From Pseudomonas tremae (GTDB taxonomy: Bacteria > Pseudomonadota > Gammaproteobacteria > Pseudomonadales > Pseudomonadaceae): a stretch of 64,000 bases of DNA. A model generated the notes under the pieces. The model was not told where the DNA came from, did not search any database, and worked only from the letters and a program-made list of their open reading frames with translations. Positions within the stretch are counted from its first letter, which is position 1. Each line of letters begins with the position of its first letter. The translations under genes were made by a program, and so were the position numbers. The stretch covers positions 20,249 through 84,248 of the forward strand of contig NZ_LJRO01000079.1 in the NCBI RefSeq assembly GCF_001401155.1, written 5' to 3'. Below, one piece after another: positions 1-8,586 of the stretch.

Positions 1-20
1 GTAGTAGTAGTAGTAGTAGT
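1..20. repeat. GTA/TAC trinucleotide tract
   Basis: Six full GTA units and part of a seventh open the window. On the minus strand they are TAC (Tyr) codons, aligned with the YEYFYDIW segment of the intact toxin paralogue. The tract may extend beyond the window. Confidence 0.85.
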
Positions 21-809
21 CGTACTTGCCTTGCCTATGGCGATACCTGCCAAACTTCGCGTGGATCTTTGGTTTGTGGTCCCAATCACGACCCTAGCCT
101 ACTCGCTCAGTCCAAAGGATCATGGCTGCCGCCACGTTTGAGGCGCCGATAGCTTGAGGGCTGGTGTTCCCTATTTGGGCGTACCAAGGCAGGTCCATTT
201 TTTACGGGTCTCTTCCGCAACGTCATAGCTGAGCAGCTCTTTAATCTACAAGACGGAGGAGTGGTGGATATTGTTATTTATCTCGTCTGCGATGTAGGTC
301 GCCAGCTTCTCCATCATGTTCGGATGCGTGCAGCCTTCAGGTCCATCATTTGGTACAGCTTCCTCTTCAGGCTTCTCACGGGCCGCATTTGGATTCACCA
401 AAGCGTTTGCCGCCAAGGCTTTCTCCTCAAGCTTCGGGTCAGCCAACAAAGTCGCCATCTTCTCGTCATCCACGGAACCGTCTGGCCGGAAGGCCCCCAG
501 CGCCATGAAGTTAATAATGGTCGCGCCACCAGCGTCGCCCATGACGAAGCCGCCACCGACATTACTGGAGCCCGTGATGATTGTCCCGCCGTGGCTGGTT
601 GGGCTTCCCAGGTGGGCCATAGGACGGCCATTCACTTGAATAGAGGGGAAACCTGAAGTGATAACCGCCCCGCACCCGCAGGTATCACCCACACGTGCTG
701 CGCCCATGCTGTTGATGTTGACGTCACCGGATGCAGAAGCGATAGGGGTTGTACCGTGACCCGGCAGTGGGCAGGCATGCTTGTCGCCCAATCGAGCTGA
801 AGAAATCAT
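1..809 (-). pseudogene. PAAR-toxin pseudogene: PAAR domain intact, toxin domain broken
   Basis: The open part (809 down to 246, 187 residues) is nearly identical over its first ~140 residues to the intact PAAR protein encoded at 3123-1984, so it could still give a PAAR spike tip for a type VI secretion system. Reading then hits a TAG at 246-248. Downstream the toxin domain of the paralogue is still recognisable: the same frame carries an EETRK motif like that of the intact toxin and meets another stop at 171-173. Homology then shifts to the next frame near position 200 (DLPWYAQIG, then WTERVG), meets a TAG at 94-96, continues with DWDHKP, and runs into a TAC repeat at the window edge. This is seen directly by translating 1-245. 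I infer at least two stops and one frameshift. Whether a truncated PAAR protein is made is unknown. Confidence 0.8.
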
Positions 810-929
810 TGCAGGCCGTCCTTATGTCTTTGATCCGTAAACAATAACCAGCGTTTAGTTGACGCATGGGAGGCTATTGGAAACGTGAAAGGGCGGTCTG
901 TAGGAGAAGTCTTAATTTTCGCGTAGTGC

Positions 930-1020
930 CCTGAGAATCTGATCGGGATGTTATCTATATTTCTGCCTGTGGAGGGTGACATCGTCGTAGTGGTAACAAA
1001 TCTTAGTGCCTGAAAGGGTC
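930..1020. repeat. Toxin-locus direct repeat, copy 1
   Basis: About 90 bp that recur at 1511-1600 and, slightly shortened and diverged, at 3247-3332. Each copy spans the last codons of an immunity gene (or their remnant at copy 3) plus the noncoding stretch beyond. Copies 1 and 3 are also followed by the same ~120 bp leading into a PAAR start. The copies mark the edges of the duplicated toxin/immunity units and are ready substrates for homologous recombination. Confidence 0.85.
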
Positions 1021-1422
1021 TGGCTGACCGGGGCAGGACTTCAACCGGGCAATGACGTCAGGGTCTGTCTTGGCTGTGTCGATCCTGCCGATATCATCAA
1101 GATAGATGTCTATCGTACTTCCCCATTCAGGCGTGATGTCGATGCACCTCTGAAAACCCTTGTCGGTCCACCAATCGAACATCATGAAAAAGTCCTTGTC
1201 AGGGAATATGTAGCTGAACTCTACGGCTGAGCCGCCGTGCCTGATATCACCCCTGTGGATTCTGTCTTGAGTGTTCCAAACGTATCGAAACTCCTCCTTG
1301 CTATTCGGAGAAAAATTGACCGCTACGACCGGGGAGGAAAAATACCAAAAAGCCACAGGAAGGATGACGAGTAGAAGAAGCATCCAGCGGCCATATCGGA
1401 TCTTGGGTTTATTGACAGACAT
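1003..1422 (-). CDS. Orphan immunity protein of the PAAR-toxin locus
   Basis: 139 residues, taking the start at 1422 (MSVNKPK) that lines up with the start of the paralogous immunity protein at 1997. The longer frame up to 1464 adds residues encoded by toxin-tail sequence. A membrane segment (about residues 12-30) is followed by a periplasm-facing domain with FPDKDFFMMFDWW and RCIDITP motifs, both shared with the paralogue; the last ~27 residues are nearly identical. The start overlaps the stop of a 33-codon toxin-tail fragment by 14 nt, exactly as the intact pair does. I infer an immunity protein left after loss of its own toxin body. A membrane-anchored immunity domain would fit a toxin met in the periplasm. 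No named immunity family is recognised. Confidence 0.7.
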   Translation of the reverse strand: MSVNKPKIRYGRWMLLLLVILPVAFWYFSSPVVAVNFSPNSKEEFRYVWNTQDRIHRGDIRHGGSAVEFSYIFPDKDFFMMFDWWTDKGFQRCIDITPEWGSTIDIYLDDIGRIDTAKTDPDVIARLKSCPGQPDPFRH

Positions 1423-1510
1423 GTAGTTGGACCCCTTTAACCCATGCCTGGAGCGGTACTGCAAGCACTTCGTCCATGATCATCTTGGCCGTGATGCTTC
1501 CGTTGGGATT
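1409..1510 (-). pseudogene. Displaced C-terminal tail of a PAAR-linked toxin
   Basis: Read on the minus strand from 1510, this gives 33 codons and TAA, with NPNGSITAK, MDEVLAVP and GVQLHVC. They match the last ~33 residues of the intact toxin (YPNGGLTGK, MDKVLAVP, GVQPHVC). No start codon or toxin body precedes it; upstream lies direct-repeat copy 2. It is the scar of a lost toxin, still attached to its immunity gene. Confidence 0.8.
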
Positions 1511-1600
1511 GAGAATCTGATCGGGATGTTATCTATATTTCTGCCTGTGGAGGGTAACATCGTCGTAGTGGTAACAAATCTTAGTGCCTGAAAGGGTCTG
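1511..1600. repeat. Toxin-locus direct repeat, copy 2
   Basis: Nearly identical to 930-1020. It joins the 3' end of the intact immunity gene directly to the truncated toxin tail at 1510, so it is the probable recombination junction. Confidence 0.85.
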
Positions 1601-1997
1601 GCTGGCCGGGGCAGGACTTCAACCGGGCAATGACGTCAGGGTCTGTCTTGGCAATATCAATCTTACCGCTCCCATCAAGATAAATGTCCAACGTGCTCCA
1701 CCGTTTGGGTGTGATGTCGATGCACCGTGGCGGGGTCTTATCAGCCCACCAATTGAACATCATAAAGAAATCTTCGTCGGGCAAAATATGACCGGCGTCA
1801 CCGGTTGTATCACCTGGCATCAAGTCTCGTCGCAAGATCGAATGCTGCGTATTGAGCACGTAATGAAATCCATTTGAACCATCGGCTGAGTAATAAATGA
1901 CGACCTTTGGCAGTGCCAAATACCATCCTGCGATCAGTAAGCAAGCGAAGCCTGTAATCCACCTTGCCAAGTAGGCCTTTTTCTCACTTGCAGACAT
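1581..1997 (-). CDS. Immunity protein of the intact PAAR-toxin
   Basis: 138 residues, starting inside the 3' end of the toxin gene (14-nt overlap), a typical translationally coupled toxin/immunity pair. One N-terminal membrane segment (about residues 12-30) is followed by an extracytoplasmic domain carrying LPDEDFFMMFNWW, RCIDITP and a C-terminal CPGQPDPFRH. It is paralogous to the orphan immunity gene at 1003-1422: the N-terminal half has diverged while the last ~27 codons are nearly identical. That pattern suits cognate specificity in the variable part with exchange at the 3' end. The immunity role is inferred from position, size and overlap. Confidence 0.7.
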   Translation of the reverse strand: MSASEKKAYLARWITGFACLLIAGWYLALPKVVIYYSADGSNGFHYVLNTQHSILRRDLMPGDTTGDAGHILPDEDFFMMFNWWADKTPPRCIDITPKRWSTLDIYLDGSGKIDIAKTDPDVIARLKSCPGQPDPFRH

Positions 1998-3123
1998 GTG
2001 GTTGGACCCCTGTCGCCCAGTCGCCTATAGGTACGGCCAACACTTTGTCCATAACGATCTTTCCGGTAAGGCCGCCGTTTGGATATTCCTTGTAAAGATT
2101 CATCCCTATAATTATCGAAACCCTATCGGGGGTGTCATCCCATGCACGCATACCCTTAACTCCCTCAGTCTTTCGCGGGCCATCAAATCTCTTAGGGTTT
2201 TTTATGAGCCGCCAAGTGTCTGACCCAATCTGCTCAACGCCCGCACCGTCCAGTAAGACACTTTCAGAAAACCTACCTGCCACGCCAACGTAACCGTAGT
2301 GAACGTTTGACCAGATATCATAGAAATATTCATACCCTCCTTGCTTGTGCCATATCCCACCGAAAAGCTTCGTCAGTATCGGTTTATGGTCCCATGGCCT
2401 GTCTTGGCCGACACGCTCAGCCCAAATGGCAAACGCTTTGGTCTTTTTCACCAGTGCCATAGTGTAAAAATCCGGCCCTTGACCGAGTCGCAGGTAAAAT
2501 GGCAGTGCAGCGTATTTACGTGTTTCCTCATCAGGATCAAAGCTGTTCAGTTCTTGCATCTGTCGAACTTCAAGACTATTGATGTTGGCGTTCATCTCGC
2601 CAGCTATATAGCTCGCCAGCTCCTCCATTTTGTCGGGATCTTTGCAAGCAACATGTTTCGCTGTTAACTCCGGCTTCACCTCTGACTCCTTACCGGCTGC
2701 CCTAGGGTCAACCAAAGCGTTTGCCGCCAAGGCTTTCTCCTCAAGCTTCGGGTCAGCCAAAAAAGTCGCCATCTTCTCGTCATCCACGGAACCGTCTGGC
2801 CAGAAGGCCCCCAGCGCCATGAAGTTAATAATGGTCTCGCCACCAGCGTCACCCATGACGAAGCCGCCACCGACATTACTGGAGCCCTTGATGATTGTCC
2901 CGCCGTGGCTGGTTGGGCTTCCCAGGTGGGCCATAGGACGGCCATTCACTTGAATAGAGGGGAAACCTGAAGTGATAACCGCCCCGCACCCGCAGGTATC
3001 ACCCACACGTGCCGCGCCCATGCTGTTGATGTTGACGTCACCGGATGCAGAAGCGATAGGGGTTGTACCGTGACCCGGCAGTGGGCAGGCGTGCTTGTCG
3101 CCCAATCGAGCTGAAGAAATCAT
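1984..3123 (-). CDS. PAAR-domain type VI effector with C-terminal toxin (type 44-like)
   Basis: 379 residues. Residues 1-90 are a PAAR domain (GHGTTP, the CGCG turn at 44-47, GGGFVMGD), the metal-binding cone that caps VgrG in type VI secretion. A linker rich in Ala and Glu (about 105-190) leads to a C-terminal domain with WDHKP (244-248) and YDIWSNVHYGYVG (268-280). That pattern resembles the polymorphic toxin type 44 family, predicted to be RNases; I recall the family from memory, so the activity is an inference. No vgrG or adaptor gene is in the window. The gene overlaps its immunity gene by 14 nt. The duplicated copy at 1-809 is broken. Confidence 0.8.
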   Translation of the reverse strand: MISSARLGDKHACPLPGHGTTPIASASGDVNINSMGAARVGDTCGCGAVITSGFPSIQVNGRPMAHLGSPTSHGGTIIKGSSNVGGGFVMGDAGGETIINFMALGAFWPDGSVDDEKMATFLADPKLEEKALAANALVDPRAAGKESEVKPELTAKHVACKDPDKMEELASYIAGEMNANINSLEVRQMQELNSFDPDEETRKYAALPFYLRLGQGPDFYTMALVKKTKAFAIWAERVGQDRPWDHKPILTKLFGGIWHKQGGYEYFYDIWSNVHYGYVGVAGRFSESVLLDGAGVEQIGSDTWRLIKNPKRFDGPRKTEGVKGMRAWDDTPDRVSIIIGMNLYKEYPNGGLTGKIVMDKVLAVPIGDWATGVQPHVCK

Positions 3124-3246
3124 TGCAGGCCGGCCTTATGTCTTTGATCCGTAAATAATAACCAGCGTTTAGTTGACGCATGGGAGGCTATTGGAAACGT
3201 GAAAGGCGGTCTGTAGGAGAAGTCTTAATTTTCGCGTAGTGCCCTG

Positions 3247-3332
3247 AGAATCTGATCAGGATGTTATCTATATATTTCTGGCTGTGGAGGGTGGCATCGT
3301 CGTAGTGGTAACAAATCTTGAAAGGGTCTGGC
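3247..3332. repeat. Toxin-locus direct repeat, copy 3
   Basis: A third, shortened and slightly diverged copy. Its outer edge still encodes QPDPF, the immunity-protein C-terminus, on the minus strand, so another immunity gene once lay upstream. The adjoining 3124-3247 block repeats 810-930 and leads into the PAAR start. Confidence 0.8.
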
Positions 3333-3419
3333 TGGCCGAGGGAGACGGTGGTGTGAGAGGACGGCGGGTGTGAACCCGCCCCCTAATCGATTCTGCGTTT
3401 ATAGGTCTCGGGCCGTCAA

Positions 3420-3989
3420 TCAGGCGGCCGCAGACAAGTGCTCGTAAAGAATTGTCGCGCCGACCACGATCAGCACGATGCCGCCGACGATTTCAGCTCG
3501 TTTGCCGACCATGGTGCCGAGCACGCGGCCCAGCATCACACCGATAGTGACCATTACGGTGGTTGCCAGACCGATCGCCAGGGCAGCGACCATGATATTG
3601 ACGTCGACAAACGCCAAGCCGACGCCGACCGCCAGGGCATCGATGCTGGTGGCGAACGCCGTGACGGCAAGAATCCAGAAAGAGTGTGAGCCGGGTTTTT
3701 CCTGCTCCTCATCATCGTGCTTGAGGCCGTTGTAGATCATGTGCAGGCCCAGCACCAGAAGCAGCGTGAAGGCGATCCAGTGGTCCCAGCTTTCAGCGAA
3801 GCGGGCGGCCACCTGACCAATGCCCCAGCCGATCACTGGGGTAATGGTTTCGATAGCACCGAATATCAGGCCTGTGCGCAACGCTTCGATAAAACGCGGC
3901 TTATGCAGGCTTGCTCCTTTACCAAGGGCCGCAGCAAAGGCGTCCGTGGACATGGCAAGCGCGAGAAATAGGAGGGAAATCGGGTTCAC
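3420..3989 (-). CDS. mntP: Manganese exporter MntP
   Basis: 189 residues with six hydrophobic segments and the MntP hallmarks: an N-terminal acidic motif MSTDAFA and a second internal STDAFA-like motif ([11 protein letters not shown]). The hydrophilic loop DDEEQEKPG separates the two repeated halves. MntP is an inner-membrane Mn2+ efflux pump that limits manganese toxicity. The gene is preceded by a yybP-ykoY-like manganese riboswitch at about 4050-4156, which fits Mn-induced expression. It lies between the toxin locus and acnB and is transcribed alone. Confidence 0.93.
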   Translation of the reverse strand: MNPISLLFLALAMSTDAFAAALGKGASLHKPRFIEALRTGLIFGAIETITPVIGWGIGQVAARFAESWDHWIAFTLLLVLGLHMIYNGLKHDDEEQEKPGSHSFWILAVTAFATSIDALAVGVGLAFVDVNIMVAALAIGLATTVMVTIGVMLGRVLGTMVGKRAEIVGGIVLIVVGATILYEHLSAAA

Positions 3990-4049
3990 GGTTATATCCA
4001 GTCGGGCTATGAGTCAACGACGCAACCACACGCCCGACTTTAGGCATGG

Positions 4050-4156
4050 ATGCATCGTTGGTCTCGCCAACCAGAAGGTGTTCGCACCACGGCATGCTGC
4101 CGAGAATGTTGATACGAACGCTCTGTGACCGGAGTCAAGAGCAGGCTACTCCCCAA
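4050..4156 (-). promoter_or_regulatory. yybP-ykoY-like manganese riboswitch in the mntP leader
   Basis: On the minus strand the mntP leader begins with TTGGGGAGTAGCC, the conserved 5' part of the yybP-ykoY aptamer, and continues through GC-rich pairing segments to GGCGAGACCAACG. E. coli mntP carries the same element. A TATAGT at 4170-4175 (minus) could be the -10. The 3' boundary is approximate. Confidence 0.7.
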
Positions 4157-4215
4157 CAAGGGCGGCCACTATAGCCATGTAAATGTGAAAAATATATGTA
4201 CAGAATTGCACGACG

Positions 4216-4250
4216 GCAAAAAGAACCCCATCACGAGGATGGGGTTCTTT
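4216..4250 (-). terminator. Rho-independent terminator of acnB
   Basis: A 12-bp perfect stem (4221-4232 with 4238-4249) with a 5-nt loop is followed on the minus strand by a T-run. It begins 19 nt beyond the acnB stop. Confidence 0.9.
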
Positions 4251-4268
4251 TAATGCTTCGTCTCGTGC

Positions 4269-6869
4269 TTACACTTGCAACGCCGGGATGTTGGCGTTTG
4301 CAGCGGCTTCACGGAACTCTGCGATCTGATCGAAGCTCAGGTAGCGATACACGTCCGCCGCCATGGTGTCGATCTGATTGGCGTAGCCCATGTACTCTTC
4401 CACAGTCGGCAGGCGACCCAGAATCGAAGCTACGGACGCCAGCTCGGCCGAGGCCAGGTAGACGTTCGCGCCGTCACCCAGACGGTTTGGGAAGTTACGG
4501 GTTGATGTCGACACCACGGTCGAGTTCGGCTCAACGCGTGCCTGGTTACCCATGCACAGCGAGCAGCCCGGCATTTCCATGCGCGCGCCAGCCTTGCCGT
4601 AGATGCCGTAGTAGCCTTCTTCGGTCAGTTGGTGAGCGTCCATCTTGGTAGGCGGCGACAGCCACAGACGCGTTGGCAACTGGCCCTTGACCTGCTCCAG
4701 CAACTTGCCCGCTGCGCGGAAGTGGCCGATGTTGGTCATGCACGAACCGATGAACACTTCGTCGATCTTCTCGCCCTGTACCGAAGACAGCAGGCGCGCA
4801 TCGTCCGGGTCGTTCGGCGCGCAGAGCACAGGCTCCTTGACGTCGGCCAGATCGATTTCGATGATTTCAGCGTACTCGGCGTCAGCGTCGGCTTCGAGCA
4901 GTTCAGGGTTGGCAACCCAGGCTTCCATCGCCTGAGCACGACGCTCCAGGGTGCGCGGATCACCGTAACCCTGTTCGATCATCCAGCGCAGCAGGGTGAT
5001 GTTCGAGTTGAGGTATTCGATGATCGGCTCTTTGGCCAGCTTGATGGTGCAACCGGCAGCCGAACGCTCGGCAGAGGCGTCAGACAGCTCGAACGCCTGT
5101 TCGATGCTCAGGTTATCGAGGCCTTCGATTTCCAGGATGCGGCCGGAGAACGCGTTCTTCTTGCCTTTCTTCTCTACGGTCAGCAGGCCAGCCTGGATCG
5201 CGTAGTAAGGAATGGCGTGAACCAGGTCGCGCAGGGTGATGCCAGGTTGCATCTTGCCCTTGAAGCGAACCAGGATCGATTCAGGCATGTCCAGTGGCAT
5301 GACGCCAGTGGCAGCGGCGAACGCCACCAGGCCGGAGCCGGCCGGGAACGAGATGCCGATCGGGAAGCGGGTGTGCGAGTCACCACCGGTGCCGACGGTG
5401 TCTGGCAGCAGCATGCGGTTCAGCCAGCTGTGGATGATGCCGTCGCCCGGACGCAGCGAAACACCGCCGCGGGTCATGATGAAGTCAGGCAGCGTGTGGT
5501 GCGTCTTGACGTCGATCGGCTTCGGGTAGGCTGCCGTGTGGCAGAACGACTGCATGACCAGGTCGGTCGAGAAGCCCAGGCACGCCAGGTCTTTCAGCTC
5601 GTCGCGAGTCATCGGGCCAGTAGTGTCCTGGGAGCCGACGGTGGTCATCTTCGGCTCGCAGTAGGTGCCAGGACGCACGCCTGTTACGCCGCATGCCTTG
5701 CCAACCATCTTCTGCGCCAGGGTATAACCCTTGGTGCTTTCAGCTGGCTGGTCAGGGGTCTTGAACAGGTCGAATTCCGGCAGGCCCAGTTCGGCGCGAG
5801 CCTTGCTGGTCAGGCCGCGACCGATGATCAGCGGGATACGGCCGCCAGCGCGGACTTCATCGAGCAGCACCGGGGTCTTCATTTCAAAGGTGGTGATGAC
5901 TTCGTCGCTGTCGTGCTTGCAGACCTTGCCGGCATAAGGGTAAACGTCGATCACGTCGCCCATGTTGATGTTCGAGACATCGAATTCAATCGGCAAAGCG
6001 CCGGCATCTTCCATGGTGTTGTAGAAGATCGGAGCGATCTTGCTGCCGAAGCAGAAACCACCGGCACGCTTGTTCGGTACATAAGGAACGTCGTCGCCGA
6101 AGAACCACAGCACCGAGTTGGTGGCCGATTTACGCGAAGAACCTGTACCGACCACATCGCCGACGTAGGCGATAGGGAAGCCCTGGCCGCGCATTTCTTC
6201 GATCTGCTTCATCGGGCCGATAGAGCCCTGAACGTCAGGAACGATACCTTCACGGGCCATTTTCAGCATAGCGAGTGCGTGCAGCGGGATGTCCGGGCGG
6301 GACCATGCATCAGGTGCCGGGGACAGGTCGTCGGTGTTGGTTTCGCCGGTGACCTTGAAGACGCGCAGGCTGATCTTGTCGGCCAGCGTCGGGCGCCTTT
6401 TGAACCACTCGCCGTCAGCCCAGGACTGAAGGACAGCCTTGGCGTGGGCATTGCCGCTCTTGGCTTTTTCGGCCACGTCGTGGAAGGCGTCGAACATCAG
6501 CAGGGTGTGCTTGAGTTGTTCGGCAGCGACTGGCGCGAGGGTGGCGTCGTCGAGCAGTTCGACCAGGGTGACGATGTTGTAGCCACCTTGCATGGTGCCC
6601 AACAGTTCGGTCGCGCGTTTTTTGTCAATCAGGGGGGAAGTGGCTTCGCCCTTGGCCAAGGCAGACAGGAAACCGGCCTTGACGTAGGCGGCTTCGTCAA
6701 CGCCTGGCGGAACGCGATTGGTGATCAGGTCGACAAGGAAAGCTTCTTCGCCAGCCGGGGGATTTTTCAGCAGCTCGACCAGGCCTGCAGTTTGCTCGGC
6801 GTTAAGCGGCTGGGGCACGATACCCTGGGCGGCACGCTCTTCGATGTGTTTACGGTAGGCTTCAAGCAC
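4269..6869 (-). CDS. acnB: Aconitate hydratase B
   Basis: 866 residues, the usual AcnB length, using a GTG start at 6867-6869 ([13 protein letters not shown]). GAGG lies about 9 nt upstream. The frame stays open to 6938, but the extra N-terminus is not part of the family. AcnB converts citrate to isocitrate in the TCA cycle and needs a [4Fe-4S] cluster. The ligand motifs are visible: GSCMTNIGH and GCSLCMGNQ. The N-terminal HEAT-like domain (residues 1-160) and the swivel domain precede the cluster domain, the AcnB order. It has its own terminator. Upstream lies a 139-bp inverted-repeat element (6986-7124). Confidence 0.97.
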   Translation of the reverse strand: MLEAYRKHIEERAAQGIVPQPLNAEQTAGLVELLKNPPAGEEAFLVDLITNRVPPGVDEAAYVKAGFLSALAKGEATSPLIDKKRATELLGTMQGGYNIVTLVELLDDATLAPVAAEQLKHTLLMFDAFHDVAEKAKSGNAHAKAVLQSWADGEWFKRRPTLADKISLRVFKVTGETNTDDLSPAPDAWSRPDIPLHALAMLKMAREGIVPDVQGSIGPMKQIEEMRGQGFPIAYVGDVVGTGSSRKSATNSVLWFFGDDVPYVPNKRAGGFCFGSKIAPIFYNTMEDAGALPIEFDVSNINMGDVIDVYPYAGKVCKHDSDEVITTFEMKTPVLLDEVRAGGRIPLIIGRGLTSKARAELGLPEFDLFKTPDQPAESTKGYTLAQKMVGKACGVTGVRPGTYCEPKMTTVGSQDTTGPMTRDELKDLACLGFSTDLVMQSFCHTAAYPKPIDVKTHHTLPDFIMTRGGVSLRPGDGIIHSWLNRMLLPDTVGTGGDSHTRFPIGISFPAGSGLVAFAAATGVMPLDMPESILVRFKGKMQPGITLRDLVHAIPYYAIQAGLLTVEKKGKKNAFSGRILEIEGLDNLSIEQAFELSDASAERSAAGCTIKLAKEPIIEYLNSNITLLRWMIEQGYGDPRTLERRAQAMEAWVANPELLEADADAEYAEIIEIDLADVKEPVLCAPNDPDDARLLSSVQGEKIDEVFIGSCMTNIGHFRAAGKLLEQVKGQLPTRLWLSPPTKMDAHQLTEEGYYGIYGKAGARMEMPGCSLCMGNQARVEPNSTVVSTSTRNFPNRLGDGANVYLASAELASVASILGRLPTVEEYMGYANQIDTMAADVYRYLSFDQIAEFREAAANANIPALQV

Positions 6870-7271
6870 AGTATTAACCCTCATCAGTGGTCCCAAATGG
6901 GTGTCCGGGACGCTCATCCAGAAACCGTCCGCGCCCACGCAAGGCTTATTGAACCTTGTTGGCAGGGTGTCGGCGGTTCCTAACAGAAGCTGTTTTCAAA
7001 GTTTTACGCCTGCAGAACGGGGGGAGTGACGGTCGACACGGCCATTCTTGATGAGGGAATGGCCTGTCGACGCCGCGATGCGGGGTTAACCTGACTGTGC
7101 TCGTGACGCTTTGAAAACAGCTTCCAACGGACATTGGCGCCTTAAAAGGCTCGCTGATTCTACGCCAAAACTTCGTTAAAGGTAAGTTAGACCCTACATC
7201 TTCGGGGGTGAACTTGCTTAGACAAAGGGCTAACATACCTGCCTGTTTTGCCTTCCGCAGTCTTGCCTGCC
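6870..7271. other. Divergent intergenic region, acnB / DUF1289 gene
   Basis: 402 bp without a convincing gene. It holds the acnB ribosome binding site and the inverted-repeat element at 6986-7124. I could not place a promoter with confidence for either gene. Confidence 0.6.
6986..7124. repeat. 139-bp nested inverted-repeat element
   Basis: The ends are perfect 16-bp inverted repeats (GAAGCTGTTTTCAAAG at 6986-7001 and its complement at 7109-7124). Inside, a second hairpin pairs 7032-7047 with 7057-7071 (one bulged base) around a 9-nt loop. AAC flanks both sides one base away (6982-6984 and 7126-7128), a possible short target duplication. It could be a MITE-like element, a cruciform site or a structured acnB leader. 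Confidence 0.75.
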
Positions 7272-7742
7272 ATGCCCGATTACATCATCAAAACCCCCTG
7301 CGTCGGCCTTTGCTCCACTGTTTACGGGGACCTGGTGTGCCGTGGCTGTAAACGGTTCCATCATGAGGTCATCCACTGGAACGGCTACAACGAGGACGAA
7401 AAAAGAGCCGTCTGGCTGCGTCTGGAGCAATTGCTGGTTCAGGTCATGACCGCCAAGCTCGAAGTCTTCGATGTCGACAAGCTGCGCACGCAGCTCACCC
7501 AGCGCAAGATCCGTTTCGTGCCGCACCAGTCCGAATATTGCTGGGCCTACCAATTGATCGCACGTGGCGCACGGGTCATCAGTCAGGTCGAGGCGTACGG
7601 TTTCGTGTTGTTGCCGGAGTTCCGCGACTGGACGTTGCCCGAGCTGCGCGACGCGATCGACCGGGAATTCTTCCTTTTGTCAGAGGCGCACTATCAGCGC
7701 TACATCGCTCCGGGCTTTCTGCGTGACGCATTCGGGGCCTGA
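7272..7742 (+). CDS. DUF1289 domain protein
   Basis: 156 residues from the ATG at 7272; an upstream TTG frame adds eight residues without support. The N-terminus has the DUF1289 cysteine pattern PCVGLC...CRGCKRF followed by HHEVIHW, a small putative metal- or cluster-binding motif. The rest (about residues 50-156) is a soluble extension. Biochemical function of the family is not established. miaE follows 85 bp downstream on the same strand. Confidence 0.75.
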   Translation: MPDYIIKTPCVGLCSTVYGDLVCRGCKRFHHEVIHWNGYNEDEKRAVWLRLEQLLVQVMTAKLEVFDVDKLRTQLTQRKIRFVPHQSEYCWAYQLIARGARVISQVEAYGFVLLPEFRDWTLPELRDAIDREFFLLSEAHYQRYIAPGFLRDAFGA

Positions 7743-7827
7743 CCCTCTGCCGCATGCATTTGTGTCGCGAGTCCCCGGTCCTGCTCGTATAATGCCGGGC
7801 CGTGCCTTTCCGTCATTCTGTGAGCTT

Positions 7828-8439
7828 ATGTACCCGATCCCTGAAATCGAAGCCTTTCTGCTCTGCCGCACTCCCGACAGCTGGGTTCAGGCCGCATTGA
7901 ACAACCTGGATATCCTGTTGATCGATCATGCGAACAACGAGAAGAAAGCCGCCGGTGCAGCGTTTCAGTTCATGTTCCAGTACAACGACAAGTTCGACCT
8001 GTTGAGCAAGATGTCGCGTCTGGCCCGTGAAGAGCTGCGCCATTTCGAGCAGGTGATCAGCATCATTCGCAAGCGCCAGATCCCGATGGCCAATATCAGT
8101 TCAGCACGCTATGCCGGGGCGCTGCGCAAACTGGTGCGCAATCACAACCCATACCGATTGACCGATGCCCTGATCGTGGGTGCCATTGTCGAAGCCCGCT
8201 CTTGCGAACGCTTTGCTGCGCTGGTGCCGCACCTCGATGAAGAACTGGCCAAATTCTATGGCGGTCTGCTGAAGTCCGAAGCCCGGCATTTTCAGGATTA
8301 CCTGAAGCTCGCCTACAGCTATGGCGACAAGGCGGATGTGGACGCCAAGATCGAAGAGATCCGTCTTGCCGAGCGCGAACTGATCGAAAGCCCGGATGAA
8401 GAGTTCCGCTTTCACAGTGGCGTACCTGTCGCCGCCTGA
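7828..8439 (+). CDS. miaE: tRNA-(ms2io6A)-hydroxylase
   Basis: 203 residues from the ATG at 7828 (MYPIPEIEAFL). The longer frame upstream starts without support. MiaE is a nonheme diiron monooxygenase that hydroxylates the isopentenyl group of ms2i6A37 in tRNAs reading UNN codons. Ferritin-like iron-ligand motifs are visible in order: DHANNEKKAA, REELRHFEQ, EARSCERF and SEARHFQ. The gene ends 16 nt before an intrinsic terminator. Confidence 0.93.
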   Translation: MYPIPEIEAFLLCRTPDSWVQAALNNLDILLIDHANNEKKAAGAAFQFMFQYNDKFDLLSKMSRLAREELRHFEQVISIIRKRQIPMANISSARYAGALRKLVRNHNPYRLTDALIVGAIVEARSCERFAALVPHLDEELAKFYGGLLKSEARHFQDYLKLAYSYGDKADVDAKIEEIRLAERELIESPDEEFRFHSGVPVAA

Positions 8440-8456
8440 ACCTGCCCGCACTCCAA

Positions 8457-8489
8457 AAAACGACCGTCTTGCCAACGGTCGTTTTTTTA
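8457..8489 (+). terminator. Rho-independent terminator after miaE
   Basis: ACGACCGT (8460-8467) pairs with ACGGTCGT (8475-8482) around a 7-nt loop and is followed by a run of T to 8488. Confidence 0.9.
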
Positions 8490-8520
8490 TGGGTATTTAG
8501 TAAGCAAGCTAATAAATGCT

Positions 8521-8570
8521 TTGACAACGGCTGTCTAGGCAGTAATATTTTGCAATCACTGCCTAAGCAG
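8521..8570 (+). promoter_or_regulatory. marR promoter with two operator palindromes
   Basis: TTGACA (8521-8526), 16 bp, TAATAT (8543-8548) form a near-consensus sigma-70 promoter. Two copies of the 12-bp palindrome CTGYCTARGCAG lie at 8531-8542 (inside the -35/-10 spacer) and 8559-8570 (around the start site). This is the layout expected for an autorepressed MarR operon. Confidence 0.75.
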
Positions 8571-8586
8571 CTATCAAGGTGTTTCC

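Noticed and set aside
1..20. GTA repeat as part of a CRISPR array
   Set aside because: A simple trinucleotide tract inside a coding frame, without repeat-spacer structure.
4629..6983. 784-residue frame on the plus strand opposite acnB
   Set aside because: Shadow frame of acnB on the other strand; its composition (rich in His, Gln, Arg) is the usual antisense artefact of a high-GC gene.
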